Shown piece by piece: positions 54,834 to 64,000 of a stretch of 64,000 nt of DNA (positions within the stretch are counted from its first letter, which is position 1; every line of letters begins with the position of its first letter). The notes beneath the pieces were generated by a model that did no database searches, had not been told where the DNA came from, and was given only the letters and a program-made list of their open reading frames with translations. Source of the stretch: Copromyces sp. CBS 386.78 (lineage: Eukaryota > Ascomycota > Sordariomycetes > Sordariales > Sordariaceae); contig MU839081.1 of assembly GCA_030685235.1 (NCBI GenBank), positions 682,001-746,000 of the forward strand, read 5' to 3'. The translations under genes and the position numbers were made by a program.

Positions 54834-56197
54834 ATGGCTACGTCAGCGGTTCAAGTTCCTGCCTCAGGTCCAGTCGGACAACCTGATATTGGGTGCACTC
54901 CTGACCATGACAAATACCTCGAAAGAGTCAAAAGACGACGAGAAACTGAAAAAAATAGAGGAGTCTCTTCCGCCGGGCTTCCCTCACAGACTATACTCGG
55001 ATCTCGTCTGGGACGGCAACAGCCTCGCCGAGACTTATGACTGGAACTATAGACTGACAGAAGAGGACATCAACGAAATCGAGGCTGCACTTCGTCATTT
55101 TAAGAGTTAGTACAAGTCATCCCCCAGCAACCCTCTCTCCTTTCCATCTTTGGACATCAGCTAACATCCCTCCCAGGCCTCAACAAACCCCAAAGCTACA
55201 TCACCCAATCCACCTTCCCCCTCCCCAACCTGCACCACACCCTCCGCCAGGTCTCTAACGAGCTCCACAACGGCCACGGCTTCAAAGTCGTCCGCGGCCT
55301 CCCCGTCACCTCCCATACCCGCGAAGAGAACATAATCATCTACGCCGGCGTCTCCTCGCACGTCGCCCCTCTCCGCGGCCGCCAAGACAACGCTCACAAC
55401 GGCCAACCAGCCGACGTAGTCCTCGCGCACATCAAAGACCTGTCCACCACCGTTTCTGATAAAACCAAAATCGGCGTGCCAGCTTACACAACCGAGAAGC
55501 AGGTATTTCATACGGATGTGGGCGACACCGTCGCCCTCTTCTGCCTGGGAGAGGCCGCCGAGGGCGGACAGAGTTTTCTTTCTAGCAGTTGGAAGGTGTA
55601 CAACGAGCTGGCGGCTACGCGGCCGGATTTGGTGAGGACGTTGGCGGAGCCGTGGGTTGCTGATGAGTCTGGGAAGGAGGGGAGGAAGTTTAGTGTTAGG
55701 CCTTTGTTGCATTACCTGCCTCCTCCTTCTTCTCCTGGTCCTAAGGTACCTCTGCTGAGGACAACAAGCCAGAACGGCTCATCATACAGTATGCTAGAAG
55801 GACGTTTACGGGCTACTGGGGCTTGCCGAGGAGTGCGGATATCCCGCCCATTACGGAGGCGCAGGCCGAAGCGCTGGATGCGTTGCATTTCACTGCGGAG
55901 AAGTATGCTGTTGGGTTGGACTTCAAACAGGGGGATATCCAGTTTGTGAATAACTTGAGCATCTTCCATGCTAGGGCTGGGTTCAATAGGGATGACGGGG
56001 AGAGACAGAGGCATTTGGTCAGGTTGTGGTTGAGAGACCCCGAACTAGCGTGGGAGACGCCGGAGGTGTTGAGCGAACGGTGGGAGAGGGTGTATGGCGG
56101 GGTGAGCCCGGAGAGGGAGGTGTTTCCGCTTGAGCCGCAGATTAGGAGCGCGAGTAGGGGGGAGAGCGTGGGGACGCAGGGTGGAGGAGGGTATTGA
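54834..56197 (+). CDS. TauD/TfdA-family Fe(II)/2-oxoglutarate dioxygenase with two apparent frameshifts
   Basis: Two main exons (54834-55105 and 55177-56197) are split by a clear intron (donor GTTAGT, CTAAC branch, CAG acceptor). The family uses Fe(II) and 2-oxoglutarate to oxidise sulfonates or related small acids. The first Fe-ligand pair is visible in FHTDVGD. The distal His and the Arg lie in RHLVRLWLRD. The family-like start HDKYLERVKRRRETEK is in one frame, but SLPPGFPHRLYSDLVWDG is in the next, with the switch at an A7 run (54949-54955). A second switch lies near 55746-55760, between LHYLPPP and DNKPERLIIQYARRTFTGYW. A downstream ATG at 54907 plus a 44-nt intron (55746-55789) would give an unbroken frame, but it discards family-like sequence at both places. 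It may be a decaying gene or carry sequence errors. Confidence 0.75.
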
Positions 56198-58828
56198 TGA
56201 AAGGAGAGAGGATGGGATGCGTCAAGCATGAGTATAGTGTAGCTTGGTTTGAAGGTTAGTCGATATGTGTGGTGTCACGGAAATCTTGAATCGCACCAGA
56301 TTCATCGTGCCTATCTCTAAGTAGTCTTCAGATGCAGATGCTGTTGCTAAACATGAGTGCTGTTTCAAAGATGCCTTATACGCCATGTAAGTTCGTGCTT
56401 ATGTGGCTTTTCCACTCGAGGCTTGGAGAGATTTTGAACAGACGAAGAAACTCGCCTTTGATGTCACCATCAAGCCACATTGTTGACACAGCGTGGGGGC
56501 TTGTTGCTTCTGTCTCCTCAAACCCCTATCTCCAAATCATGACAATCACCAGATCTTGGCGTGCTACATTAAAAGAAAGAACACCAATAATGTGCCAACG
56601 GCAAGGCGATGAGGCAAGATGACGAGCGTTACCTCTACCACTTCTGGATGTCCTTGGCTGTGTCTCTCACTGCGACTCTGCAGGTCTGGCCTTCCTCGTT
56701 CGGCAGGCGTGAGACACGATGGATGTGATACAAGATATTGCTGTCCATACAAGCGGCCGCCAAGGAAATGCAATATCAATCTGCTATTCATACGTGTACG
56801 TTTAGTACCATAGTACCTTTTTATGGTTCAGAGGCCCTATTCAAGCGACATGAACGCGCCCTGAGATCCATTGAAAGCATGACATTCGGCATGTAGGTAT
56901 TGATTGTTGTCAGGTCAAGGCACACCAGCTGGTCTGTCGGCTTGGATCGCTTGGATCGCAGGAACTCTTTGATGGTATAATGGGAGAGTCGGCAAATGTC
57001 TGTTCAGTAGTTCCCACGTTGGTGATCATGGTCTTCAACTGATGAGCCATGCGAGGAGAACTAGACTTTATTGCCGTTTACATCTTCAGATGTCGCCAAG
57101 TCTGCACTCCAGTTGTAAAATCGACACGCTAGGCGGAGGACGAGGCTGTTTTTTTTTTCTCTACCAATTGTGAGCTGTAACTTGACCACATTGTGCCCAA
57201 GGTCCAGAAATGAAACGCGGACACTTCTTACTTGGGCTTGGCCTTGGGCTTCTGTGTATTCCATAACTGAGGAATTGCCATCGAGTGGCTCTGCAAAAAA
57301 CCTTATCCGCTTCACGCTGCGGGCTTGAATCCAAACACCCAGTAGCCAGCCAGGACTGCGATGGCCTGGACAGAGCGGAGCGCGACAACGATGTTGTGTT
57401 ATCAATTGGAGTGCTCAGCGGGAAGAGCAGACGAAGTGGGCTATACTCCGTCCCATCCTCAGGGGCGTCGGGTTTGGATCGCGGGTCAGCAAGTTAAGTG
57501 GGAAGTCGGAGCGTGCCAGCGCGCGAAAAGGAAAATAAATGGAGAGAGAGGGTACTGCAAGGCAGCGACAGATGAGCGGAATTTGTGCGGGTAGTCGTCT
57601 TGGGAGATGAATGTGCGCGTTGGAGGATGAAAATGGTGAGCAGTCACAGAGGAGAGACGCTCACTCACTGTTCCGCCAGGAACGCGGCAGGTACGTACCG
57701 AAACCAAACAGGAAATGCTTCAAGGACGATCCCTCTCTGCCTGCGCGGGAAAGATTTCTTGTACAGCTCTTGGTAATGATCCAAGAGTGGTGCCAGGTGT
57801 TTGGCAACTTTGAGCACGGACCACACCCACCACCTCCAACAACAGAACACTGCAACAAAAGACCCCAAACAAGCCTTTCCCACTCATCTCTCATTTCACC
57901 ATTTGCCGCCTTCGTCAGCTCAAACTTCCATTCGCTTGACAGACCCGAATCTCATGCCTCTTTCCAAGTATTACTACCGGATGGTTCCGTCTCGGCCGGC
58001 CTGAGGCTATCTGTCAGACTGTCACCAAGCCGTTAAGGTCCGCTTTTCAGGGTCGCAACCCCACTACACAGTAGCCGCCAATGGGAAAGGCCAATGTGGC
58101 TCAAGGTTGGGCTGGTTGGCTGTAAGTGCCCCTGGATTGCGGCGGTGGTACGGTGTTATGGCATGATCAAAACGTCAAAGGCTCGCGGACCGAATATGCT
58201 TATCTCAACACTTCATCCCACGACGAGACAAAATCGGAGGGTCAAACCAACGCCGGTGCAACGTCGTATCCAGACTCTGACCCTCTCGCCCTCATAACGG
58301 AAGTGTTCACGCCACCTGCCGGAGCTGGTGCAGACCGAGTTGCGCATTGTCCTGCCGTTGCCCGGCGATCGCCCCTGCCACGATACATTGAAGCCCCATA
58401 GAAAGTAAACAACACACCAACCAAGCAACTGGCGATACTCCATCTGACAGTCTGGCCATTGCTCCCACCGCCAACGAACGACACCATGCAGCATGCATCA
58501 GCACACCTTCCTTGCCCTTTGCCTATTGCGAGACGCCCCGACTGTCTTCGGGGAGACGTCGGGTCCTCACGGAGATGTCCTCAATGGAGATGTGACTTGA
58601 CACTGATAGCATGGCATACCTATGGAGGTGGTCTCTTAGGTGGCTAGTCATCATATCGTCGTGGCCGCCACAGAAACTACCATGGGACAATAAAAGGCTT
58701 CCAGCAGCTCGTTATCCTGGGTACCGGACTTCTTCATGGTCATGGAAGTACAGCTTCGATACTACTATACTACTATCCCTTAAGTCTTTGACATATTTTC
58801 AACACCAGATCTCACCCTCAAGAGAATC
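56198..58828. promoter_or_regulatory. Long intergenic region upstream of pyruvate decarboxylase
   Basis: This 2.6-kb gap shows no recognisable gene on either strand. It should contain the pyruvate decarboxylase promoter, which is expected to be strong and carbon-regulated, although no specific site could be proved by eye. A short tandem repeat (CTTGGATCG twice) lies near 56942-56959. Confidence 0.5.
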
Positions 58829-60541
58829 ATGGTAGCACAACAAAAAGGAAAGTTCACGGTGGGCGACTACCTCGCCCAACGTCTTGCTGAAGTCGGCATC
58901 CGCCATCACTTCGTCGTCCCCGGCGACTACAACCTCATCCTCCTCGACAAGCTACAAGCTCACCCAGATCTCAAAGAGGTTGGTTGCGCAAACGAGCTCA
59001 ACTGCTCTCTCGCCGCCGAAGGGTACGCCCGTGCCAACGGCGTATCTGCCTGCGTTGTCACCTACAGCGTTGGTGCCCTCTCGGCCTTCAATGGCACCGG
59101 AAGTGCCTACGCCGAGAACCTCCCCTTGGTCCTCATCAGTGGCTCGCCCAACACCAATGACCCCGGTCAATATCACATCCTTCATCATACCCTCGGCCAC
59201 CCAGACTACACCTACCAGTATGAGATGGCCAAGAAGATCACCTGCTGCGCCGTGGCTATCCCCCGCGCCATTGATGCACCCCGCCTCATCGACCGTGCCC
59301 TCCGCGCTGCTATCCTCTCCCGGAAGCCATGTTACATCGAAATCCCCACCAATCTTGCCGGAGCCACATGCGTGCGCCCCGGTCCCGTCAGCGCCGTGAC
59401 CGACCCCGTCACCAGCGACAAGAACGCTCTCGAGGCCGCCGCCACGTGCGCCTCCGAGTACCTCGACGGCAAGCTCAAGCCCATGATCCTGGTTGGTCCC
59501 AAAGTCGGCCGTGCCGGTGCCGGGAAAGAGCTCATCCAGTTCGCCGAGGCCATGGGCTGTGCCGTTGCCCTGCAACCCGCGGCCAAGGGCATGTTCCCTG
59601 AAGACCACGAGCAGTTCGTCGGCATCTTCTGGGGGCAAGTCAGCACCGATGCCGCCGACTCGATGGTGCACTGGGCAGACGCCATGATCTGCGTCGGCAC
59701 CGTCTTCAACGACTACAGCACGGTCGGATGGACCGCCCTGCCCGACATCCCGCTCATGACCGTCGACATGGACCACGTCACGTTCCCCGGCGCGCACTTC
59801 AGCCGCGTCCGCATGTGCGAGTTCCTCAGCCACCTGGCCACGCAGGTCACCTTCAACGAGAGCACCCTGATCGAGTACAAGCGGCTCAAGCCCGACGCGC
59901 CGCACGTGCACACGGCCGCGCACGACGACGCGCTCACACGCAAGGAGATCTCGCGCCAGGTGCAGGAGTTGCTTACGGACAAGACCTCGCTGTTCGTCGA
60001 CACGGGCGACTCGTGGTTCAACGGCATCCAGCTGAAGCTGCCTCCGGGCGCCAAGTTCGAGATCGAGATGCAGTGGGGTCACATCGGGTGGTCGATCCCG
60101 GCGGCCTTCGGCTACGCGCTGCGCCATCCCGATAGACACACCATCGTGATGATCGGCGACGGGTCCTTCCAGGTCACGGCCCAGGAGGTGTCGCAGATGG
60201 TGCGCTACAAGGTGCCCATCACCATCTTGCTGATCAACAACAGGGGGTACACGATCGAGGTCCAGATCCACGACGGCTCCTACAACAAGATCAAGAACTG
60301 GGACTACGCCATGCTGGTCCAAGCCTTCAACAGCACCGACGGCCATGCCAAGGGCCTCCTGGCTAATACCGCCGGCGAGCTGGTTGATGCCATCAAGACG
60401 GCTAGGGAACACAAGGAGGGCCCGACGCTGATCGAGTGCACGATTGATCAGGATGATTGCAGCAGGGAGCTCATTACGTGGGGCCACTACGTCGCTGCTG
60501 CGAATGCGAGGCCTCCCCGTAACATGTCGGTGCAGGAGTGA
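58829..60541 (+). CDS. cfp: Pyruvate decarboxylase (cytoplasmic filament protein)
   Basis: A single exon encodes 570 aa. The thiamine diphosphate enzyme converts pyruvate to acetaldehyde and CO2 in the cytosol, feeding ethanol and acetate formation. It starts with FTVGDYLAQRLAEVGIRHHF. The catalytic glutamate is E56 in CANELNCSLAAEGYARANG, and the paired active-site histidines are in YHILHHTLG. The cofactor-binding motif GDGS at 443-446 is followed about 25 residues later by NN (ILLINNRGYTIEVQIHDG). The central domain is complete, so the enzyme should be active. In Neurospora this protein assembles into 8-10 nm cytoplasmic filaments and is called CFP; the match here is from memory of the family. 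The absence of introns and strong codon bias suit a highly expressed gene. A long antisense frame covering it is a by-product of that bias. Confidence 0.97.
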   Translation: MVAQQKGKFTVGDYLAQRLAEVGIRHHFVVPGDYNLILLDKLQAHPDLKEVGCANELNCSLAAEGYARANGVSACVVTYSVGALSAFNGTGSAYAENLPLVLISGSPNTNDPGQYHILHHTLGHPDYTYQYEMAKKITCCAVAIPRAIDAPRLIDRALRAAILSRKPCYIEIPTNLAGATCVRPGPVSAVTDPVTSDKNALEAAATCASEYLDGKLKPMILVGPKVGRAGAGKELIQFAEAMGCAVALQPAAKGMFPEDHEQFVGIFWGQVSTDAADSMVHWADAMICVGTVFNDYSTVGWTALPDIPLMTVDMDHVTFPGAHFSRVRMCEFLSHLATQVTFNESTLIEYKRLKPDAPHVHTAAHDDALTRKEISRQVQELLTDKTSLFVDTGDSWFNGIQLKLPPGAKFEIEMQWGHIGWSIPAAFGYALRHPDRHTIVMIGDGSFQVTAQEVSQMVRYKVPITILLINNRGYTIEVQIHDGSYNKIKNWDYAMLVQAFNSTDGHAKGLLANTAGELVDAIKTAREHKEGPTLIECTIDQDDCSRELITWGHYVAAANARPPRNMSVQE

Positions 60542-61316
60542 ACGTTGTGCAGTGGACGAGGATGTGGATGTTAATGCGCACAGGACTGTTGAGACGACGG
60601 GTGCGATACCAGAAGAAAGTGATAAGGATACAACGACGGCGGCAGCGGCGGCGGTGGAGGCGGTGGAGATAGACAATGGTCACAACAAGGGTGTATGGAA
60701 AAACGTTAAACGGGGTTTCAAGGTTTTGTTATGTCAATAGTTGGTTCTGTCTTCTATTGTGCTTTTTTCATTACTCTTTTATCTCATCTCGTCTCAATCT
60801 TCTCTCTCTCTTGTCTGTTATCTCTGTCTCTCACGGGTCTGGCTAGAATGTAGACAAAATGGTGGATGAAAAACTATTATACAATCAATCGGATACAAGT
60901 ACAGGCGGTGGTCACTAAAATAGGTAGAGTTATGGTCTTGGTTATGGGCCCTTTAGAAGTCGGTCACTGGAATTGAAAGCAATCGATCAACAATAACGTT
61001 CATGTCCTCTCGCTTTGTCTTGAAATGAAGCATCTTGATCTTATTTGTGCAGTTGCTATCTGCATCCATTCAACAAGCCCAGTGTGAAAGCGGGTACACG
61101 GTACATCGAAACAGCCCCGATAGAAAACAGAAAGGTCAACAAACAACCTAGCAATAACTAACGATCAAAGGTTTTCCGAAGTACTGATTGAAGGAAGTCG
61201 AACATAAGAAGGCATCGTATGTCGCAACCACAGCCAACCAACTCTGCGAGCTAATGAATCATTGGGGAATGAAAGAATAAAAAAATTTAAAAAAATAAAA
61301 AAAAGTGCAAAAGAAA
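60542..61316. other. Intergenic region between pyruvate decarboxylase and tRNA-Gly
   Basis: This 775-bp stretch holds the pyruvate decarboxylase 3' flank, with a GGC/GGT-rich patch (60635-60668) and a T/C-rich patch (60760-60835). Near 61280-61316 lie the A-runs that form the minus-strand tRNA terminator. Confidence 0.5.
61280..61312 (-). terminator. RNA polymerase III terminator region of tRNA-Gly
   Basis: On the minus strand, just downstream of the tRNA, the sequence runs TTTCTTTTGCACTTTTTTTT and continues with more T's. The first TTTT is 4-5 bases after the tRNA end. Confidence 0.7.
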
Positions 61317-61387
61317 TGCGCCAGCCGCGAATCGAACGCGGGGCCCATCGATGGCAACGATGGATTTTACCACTAAACCACTGGCGC
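61317..61387 (-). tRNA. tRNA-Gly (GCC)
   Basis: Read on the minus strand, GCGCCAG pairs with CTGGCGC in the acceptor stem and the discriminator is A. The D arm is GTTTAGTGGTAAAA, the anticodon arm CCATCG-TTGCCAT-CGATGG with anticodon GCC, and the T arm CCGCG-TTCGATT-CGCGG. There is no intron. Downstream on the minus strand are TTTT and longer T runs for RNA polymerase III termination. Confidence 0.95.
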
Positions 61388-62595
61388 TATTTAGTTATTG
61401 CTATCTAATTGGTTACAGTCATGATCTTATATTCATCACACTATTTCGTCGCCCCAAGTCATCTCACATTTCCCTTCTAGCTTCGCTTGAGCACTCACCG
61501 AGAGTGACGATATACGAGGAAACAATTACTGCTGCATAAGGGTGAGAGAGGGAACTACAGTGAAACGTCAATAATTCCAGAGAGTGTGAGTGGGCAGGCA
61601 TATATACCGAGTGCCATCTAGCATACCCCGCCATGGTAACCTATCATGGTGATGTTATCTACCTGTATCTCACAGAACTTCGGAGTCCCAGAATCCCAGA
61701 CCCCCCCAATGGACTCAAAAAGAGCATACGAGGCGGGAGTAGGTAACCGAAACTCATTGGGATCGCTGATTGTTCTTCTTCGCCTACCTATCAGGCTATC
61801 TGATGATCCAAGGCGAAGTGGAACCATTTGTTGGGGCATGCTATTATTCATGTACGTCTCCAAATTCAGCGTAGAAAGGAATGAACCGACATGTCGGAGT
61901 CAGCGAGTCAACCAAGTGAGCCCGACGGGAGCGTAGGAACGGAAATCAGGAACAGAAGAAGCCTCCGACATGGCCGGGACTTGGATCCACACTCGACTTC
62001 GGTCCGGCACCTAGCCCAGCTTCCGGATTGAGTGCCGGCAGCCGGACCTGACCCGACACACGTTTACTGTTGGTGTCGGTCCCACTATTGCGGCACGGAG
62101 CACGGAACACGGAGCACATTTAGGTACGGAACACGAAAACACACTCACTCGGCTTCCCCTGACGGACTGCCCCTCTGTGAGCAGCGGATCTTCAACCAAT
62201 GGAGGGCAATCAACACATTTTACCTCAAGCCCTGACGAGTACTCCCTTCTAGTAGAGACAATCCTGGGGTTCTGTTATTGACGGGAACGGTGTTCGAGGC
62301 AGAGGGAGATGTGCACTAAATACGATGGCATTCAGCTCGTTCTGGCCTTCGTGGATTGAGGAGGAAGGGAGATGCACTAAGGTAGATAGGTAGGTAGGCT
62401 TAGGAAAGCTTGCGTGTGCCTTGCATTCTCGTTTCTCTCGTACCTACCTACCTACCTACCTCCGCAGCTGCCTCGTCCCAGCCAGGCTTTCTCGGGCAAT
62501 GGCACCTTTCAGTTGTAAGAGCAGATGTCAAGGATCGTCCAGTATCACGACAAAAGCCCTGTGGCATCGACTCAAGATCAACTACGCCTCGCACA
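61388..62595. other. Intergenic region between tRNA-Gly and the secreted protein gene
   Basis: This 1.2-kb stretch has no supported gene. It contains opposed GGTA/TACC repeat arms (about 62381-62400 and 62441-62460) that could form a hairpin shortly upstream of the next gene, and a short GCACGGA-type repeat near 62092-62120. Confidence 0.5.
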
Positions 62596-63640
62596 ATGGA
62601 TGGAACAATCCCGAAGCTCCTCGGCCACGTAGCCCTGGGCCTGTCATATGTCTGGGCGACATCAGCTCAATCCCTAACCAGCGGCTCCCCCTTGCACAAC
62701 CCCCCCTTCGGCCTTCCACCCTCCTCCTTCGCCCTCGCCCTCGCCTCCCCCATCTCCAACGCCTCCTTTCCAACAACAGGCTACAACACCTCCATCCCCG
62801 CCGGTCCCTCCGATGCCACGGGTAATGGAATTCCCGGCTGGTCGCTAGAGACCAGCGTGGCAGCCAACGTGCCCTTGACCAACTCCACCGACGAGTCCGT
62901 ATCGGCAGAAGACAAGAAGAGTAAAGTCACTGAGGCGGCAGTTTTGTCGCTTGTGCCTCCTTCTACCCTACAAGGGTTAGACGGAGAGAGCTGGAGGGTG
63001 TGCGCCATAGTGTTTACTGGTGGGTTGGCGGCGGGAAAGACGGAGGAGGCGCAGACCAAGGGATTAGATGGCACCTGTGCGGCTTTGTTGCCTAGCGAGT
63101 GTATCCAGGAATTACAGGTAAACAGTGTTGCGAACAGCACCGACAGGGGACAGGAGTGTGGGAGGCTGGTGGTTCCTGACGCTTGTTTAGAGTACTTTGG
63201 GGGGAAGGTTGGGGTTGGATATGGTGAGTTCTGTTCGAACATACCCTCCTACCTAGATGGCGCTGGGGAGATATCATGGACTTGATGTTGATTTTGTGCT
63301 AACAAAGGCACTTCTTTAAGAGGTCAACAGCAGCAACTTCGATCAGACCAACCGCCGGTATTCCTTCTTCGCGGGGGCCTCAGCTCCAACTGGTAAAGAC
63401 AACGCGACGGCGCTCGTGGCTATGGAGCGAGTGGTTTGGCCGGTGGTGATAACGTGGACACACTTCTCCGCCAGTGGTGAGGTTCATGATAGTGCTGGCT
63501 GGTTGTCTTGTGTTAAAGCTCCCAACACTACGAAGTGGCTTACCGCGGAAAGTGCGGGAACCGGCAAGGGAAAGTCGACGTGGGCTTTGATCGTTGCCCT
63601 CGTCCTAACGGGGGTCATTATCGGCCCAGCCTGGTTGTGA
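62596..63640 (+). CDS. Secreted or membrane-anchored protein of unknown function
   Basis: Two exons (62596-63223 and 63321-63640) give 315 aa. The 97-bp intron has donor GTGAGT, a CTAAC branch and an AAG acceptor, and it joins GVGYG to EVNSSNFDQ. A hydrophobic N-terminus (LLGHVALGLSYVWATSAQS) is a likely signal peptide. The body has many N-glycosylation sequons and several cysteines (CAIVFTGGL, CAALLPSECIQEL, ECGRLVVPDACLEYF). The C-terminus, after GTGKGKSTW, is the hydrophobic ALIVALVLTGVIIGPAWL, which could be a membrane anchor or GPI signal. A Gly/Val-rich hydrophobic frame after a TTTTAG acceptor at 63758 could be an alternative C-terminal exon (AVAVATAVVGGYLAHQR), so the 3' end is uncertain. 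I do not recognise the family. Confidence 0.65.
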
Positions 63641-64000
63641 TGATATTTCCTGTTCCACTTGTCGGGAAGTATAGGTGCTTGTTACTGCTTGTAAGGAGAA
63701 ACCGTGGAGTGGTGATCTTTGTGGTCATATGATTGAGGTATGCTCTTCTCGTTTTAGGCCGTCGCCGTTGCCACCGCTGTTGTGGGAGGTTACCTGGCGC
63801 ATCAGAGACTGTCAGTTATTCTGCAAATGCTGCTTCGACGGTACGCTACAAGGGCAATATTCTCTTTAAGTCTTCTTGTCAATTGCAAACCCGTGTGTGC
63901 AAGGTAACCCTGTCTGGAATCCGGTTCGTGATGTCTATCCTCATCATTGTCGCCGGAGGAAGCCAAGAAGTGTCGTCGAGGCATTCGGGAAGCGTGTGCA
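63641..64000. other. Right end of the window, downstream of the secreted protein
   Basis: No complete gene is visible. A hydrophobic frame beginning after the TTTTAG at 63752-63757 may be a further exon of the upstream gene. Otherwise nothing was recognised. Confidence 0.4.

Noticed and set aside
58952..60676. 574-aa antisense open frame over pyruvate decarboxylase
   Set aside because: It mirrors the strongly biased codons of the sense gene (GC-rich third positions), is Val/Gly/Asp/Arg-rich and has no domain.
1..64000. CRISPR array, bacterial operon, prophage or secondary-metabolite cluster
   Set aside because: The DNA is fungal nuclear sequence. No regularly spaced repeats were seen, and no polyketide synthase, peptide synthetase or terpene synthase accompanies the laccase or the dioxygenase.

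Overview
The window is nuclear DNA of a filamentous ascomycete, most likely a Neurospora (Sordariales). The grounds are short introns (about 50-150 bp) with GTRNGY-type donors and CTAAC branch sites, GC-rich third codon positions, long intergenic gaps, dispersed single tRNA genes, and a pyruvate decarboxylase that looks like the Neurospora filament protein CFP. The genus call rests on recall and gene content; no database was searched.

Layout: 1-3.3 kb holds no recognisable gene but carries two short TA-ended inverted-repeat elements and an A38G7 tract. Next come a delta-12 fatty acid desaturase (minus), a 4.5-kb gene desert, eIF3b (minus) and, divergent from it, CCT-beta (plus). Plus-strand genes follow: a small unknown protein, a DEK_C/SWIB chromatin protein and a Hel2/ZNF598-type ribosome-quality-control ligase. 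A 4.3-kb gap at 24.2-28.5 kb carries two more short transposon-like elements and leads to IRE1, the ER stress sensor. A bZIP factor and a laccase lie on the minus strand. A Sfh5-type Sec14 protein and a small VOC/glyoxalase-fold protein face a secreted unknown protein. The right part has a pepsin-type protease, a small double-psi-barrel (expansin-like) secreted protein, an intron-containing tRNA-Tyr, a TauD/TfdA dioxygenase with two apparent frameshifts, pyruvate decarboxylase, a tRNA-Gly and a secreted or anchored unknown protein near the right end.

These are mostly unrelated housekeeping and secretory genes, with no sign of a biosynthetic cluster. Two themes recur. One is protein synthesis and folding (eIF3b, CCT2, Hel2, IRE1, two tRNAs). 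The other is secreted or degradative enzymes (laccase, aspartic protease, expansin-like protein and two unknown secreted proteins).

The most interesting non-genic signal is a set of three ~305-340 bp foldback elements with TACCG...ACTCG termini and TA at both ends, two of which share an internal 18-mer. A separate ~394-bp element contains a perfect 34-bp hairpin. Notable gene-structure points are a GC-AG intron directly after the cct2 start codon, two introns with no stop codon and length divisible by three (laccase, sfh5), first exons of 3, 13 and 21 nt, and the damaged dioxygenase. I did not find a convincing new multi-gene system.
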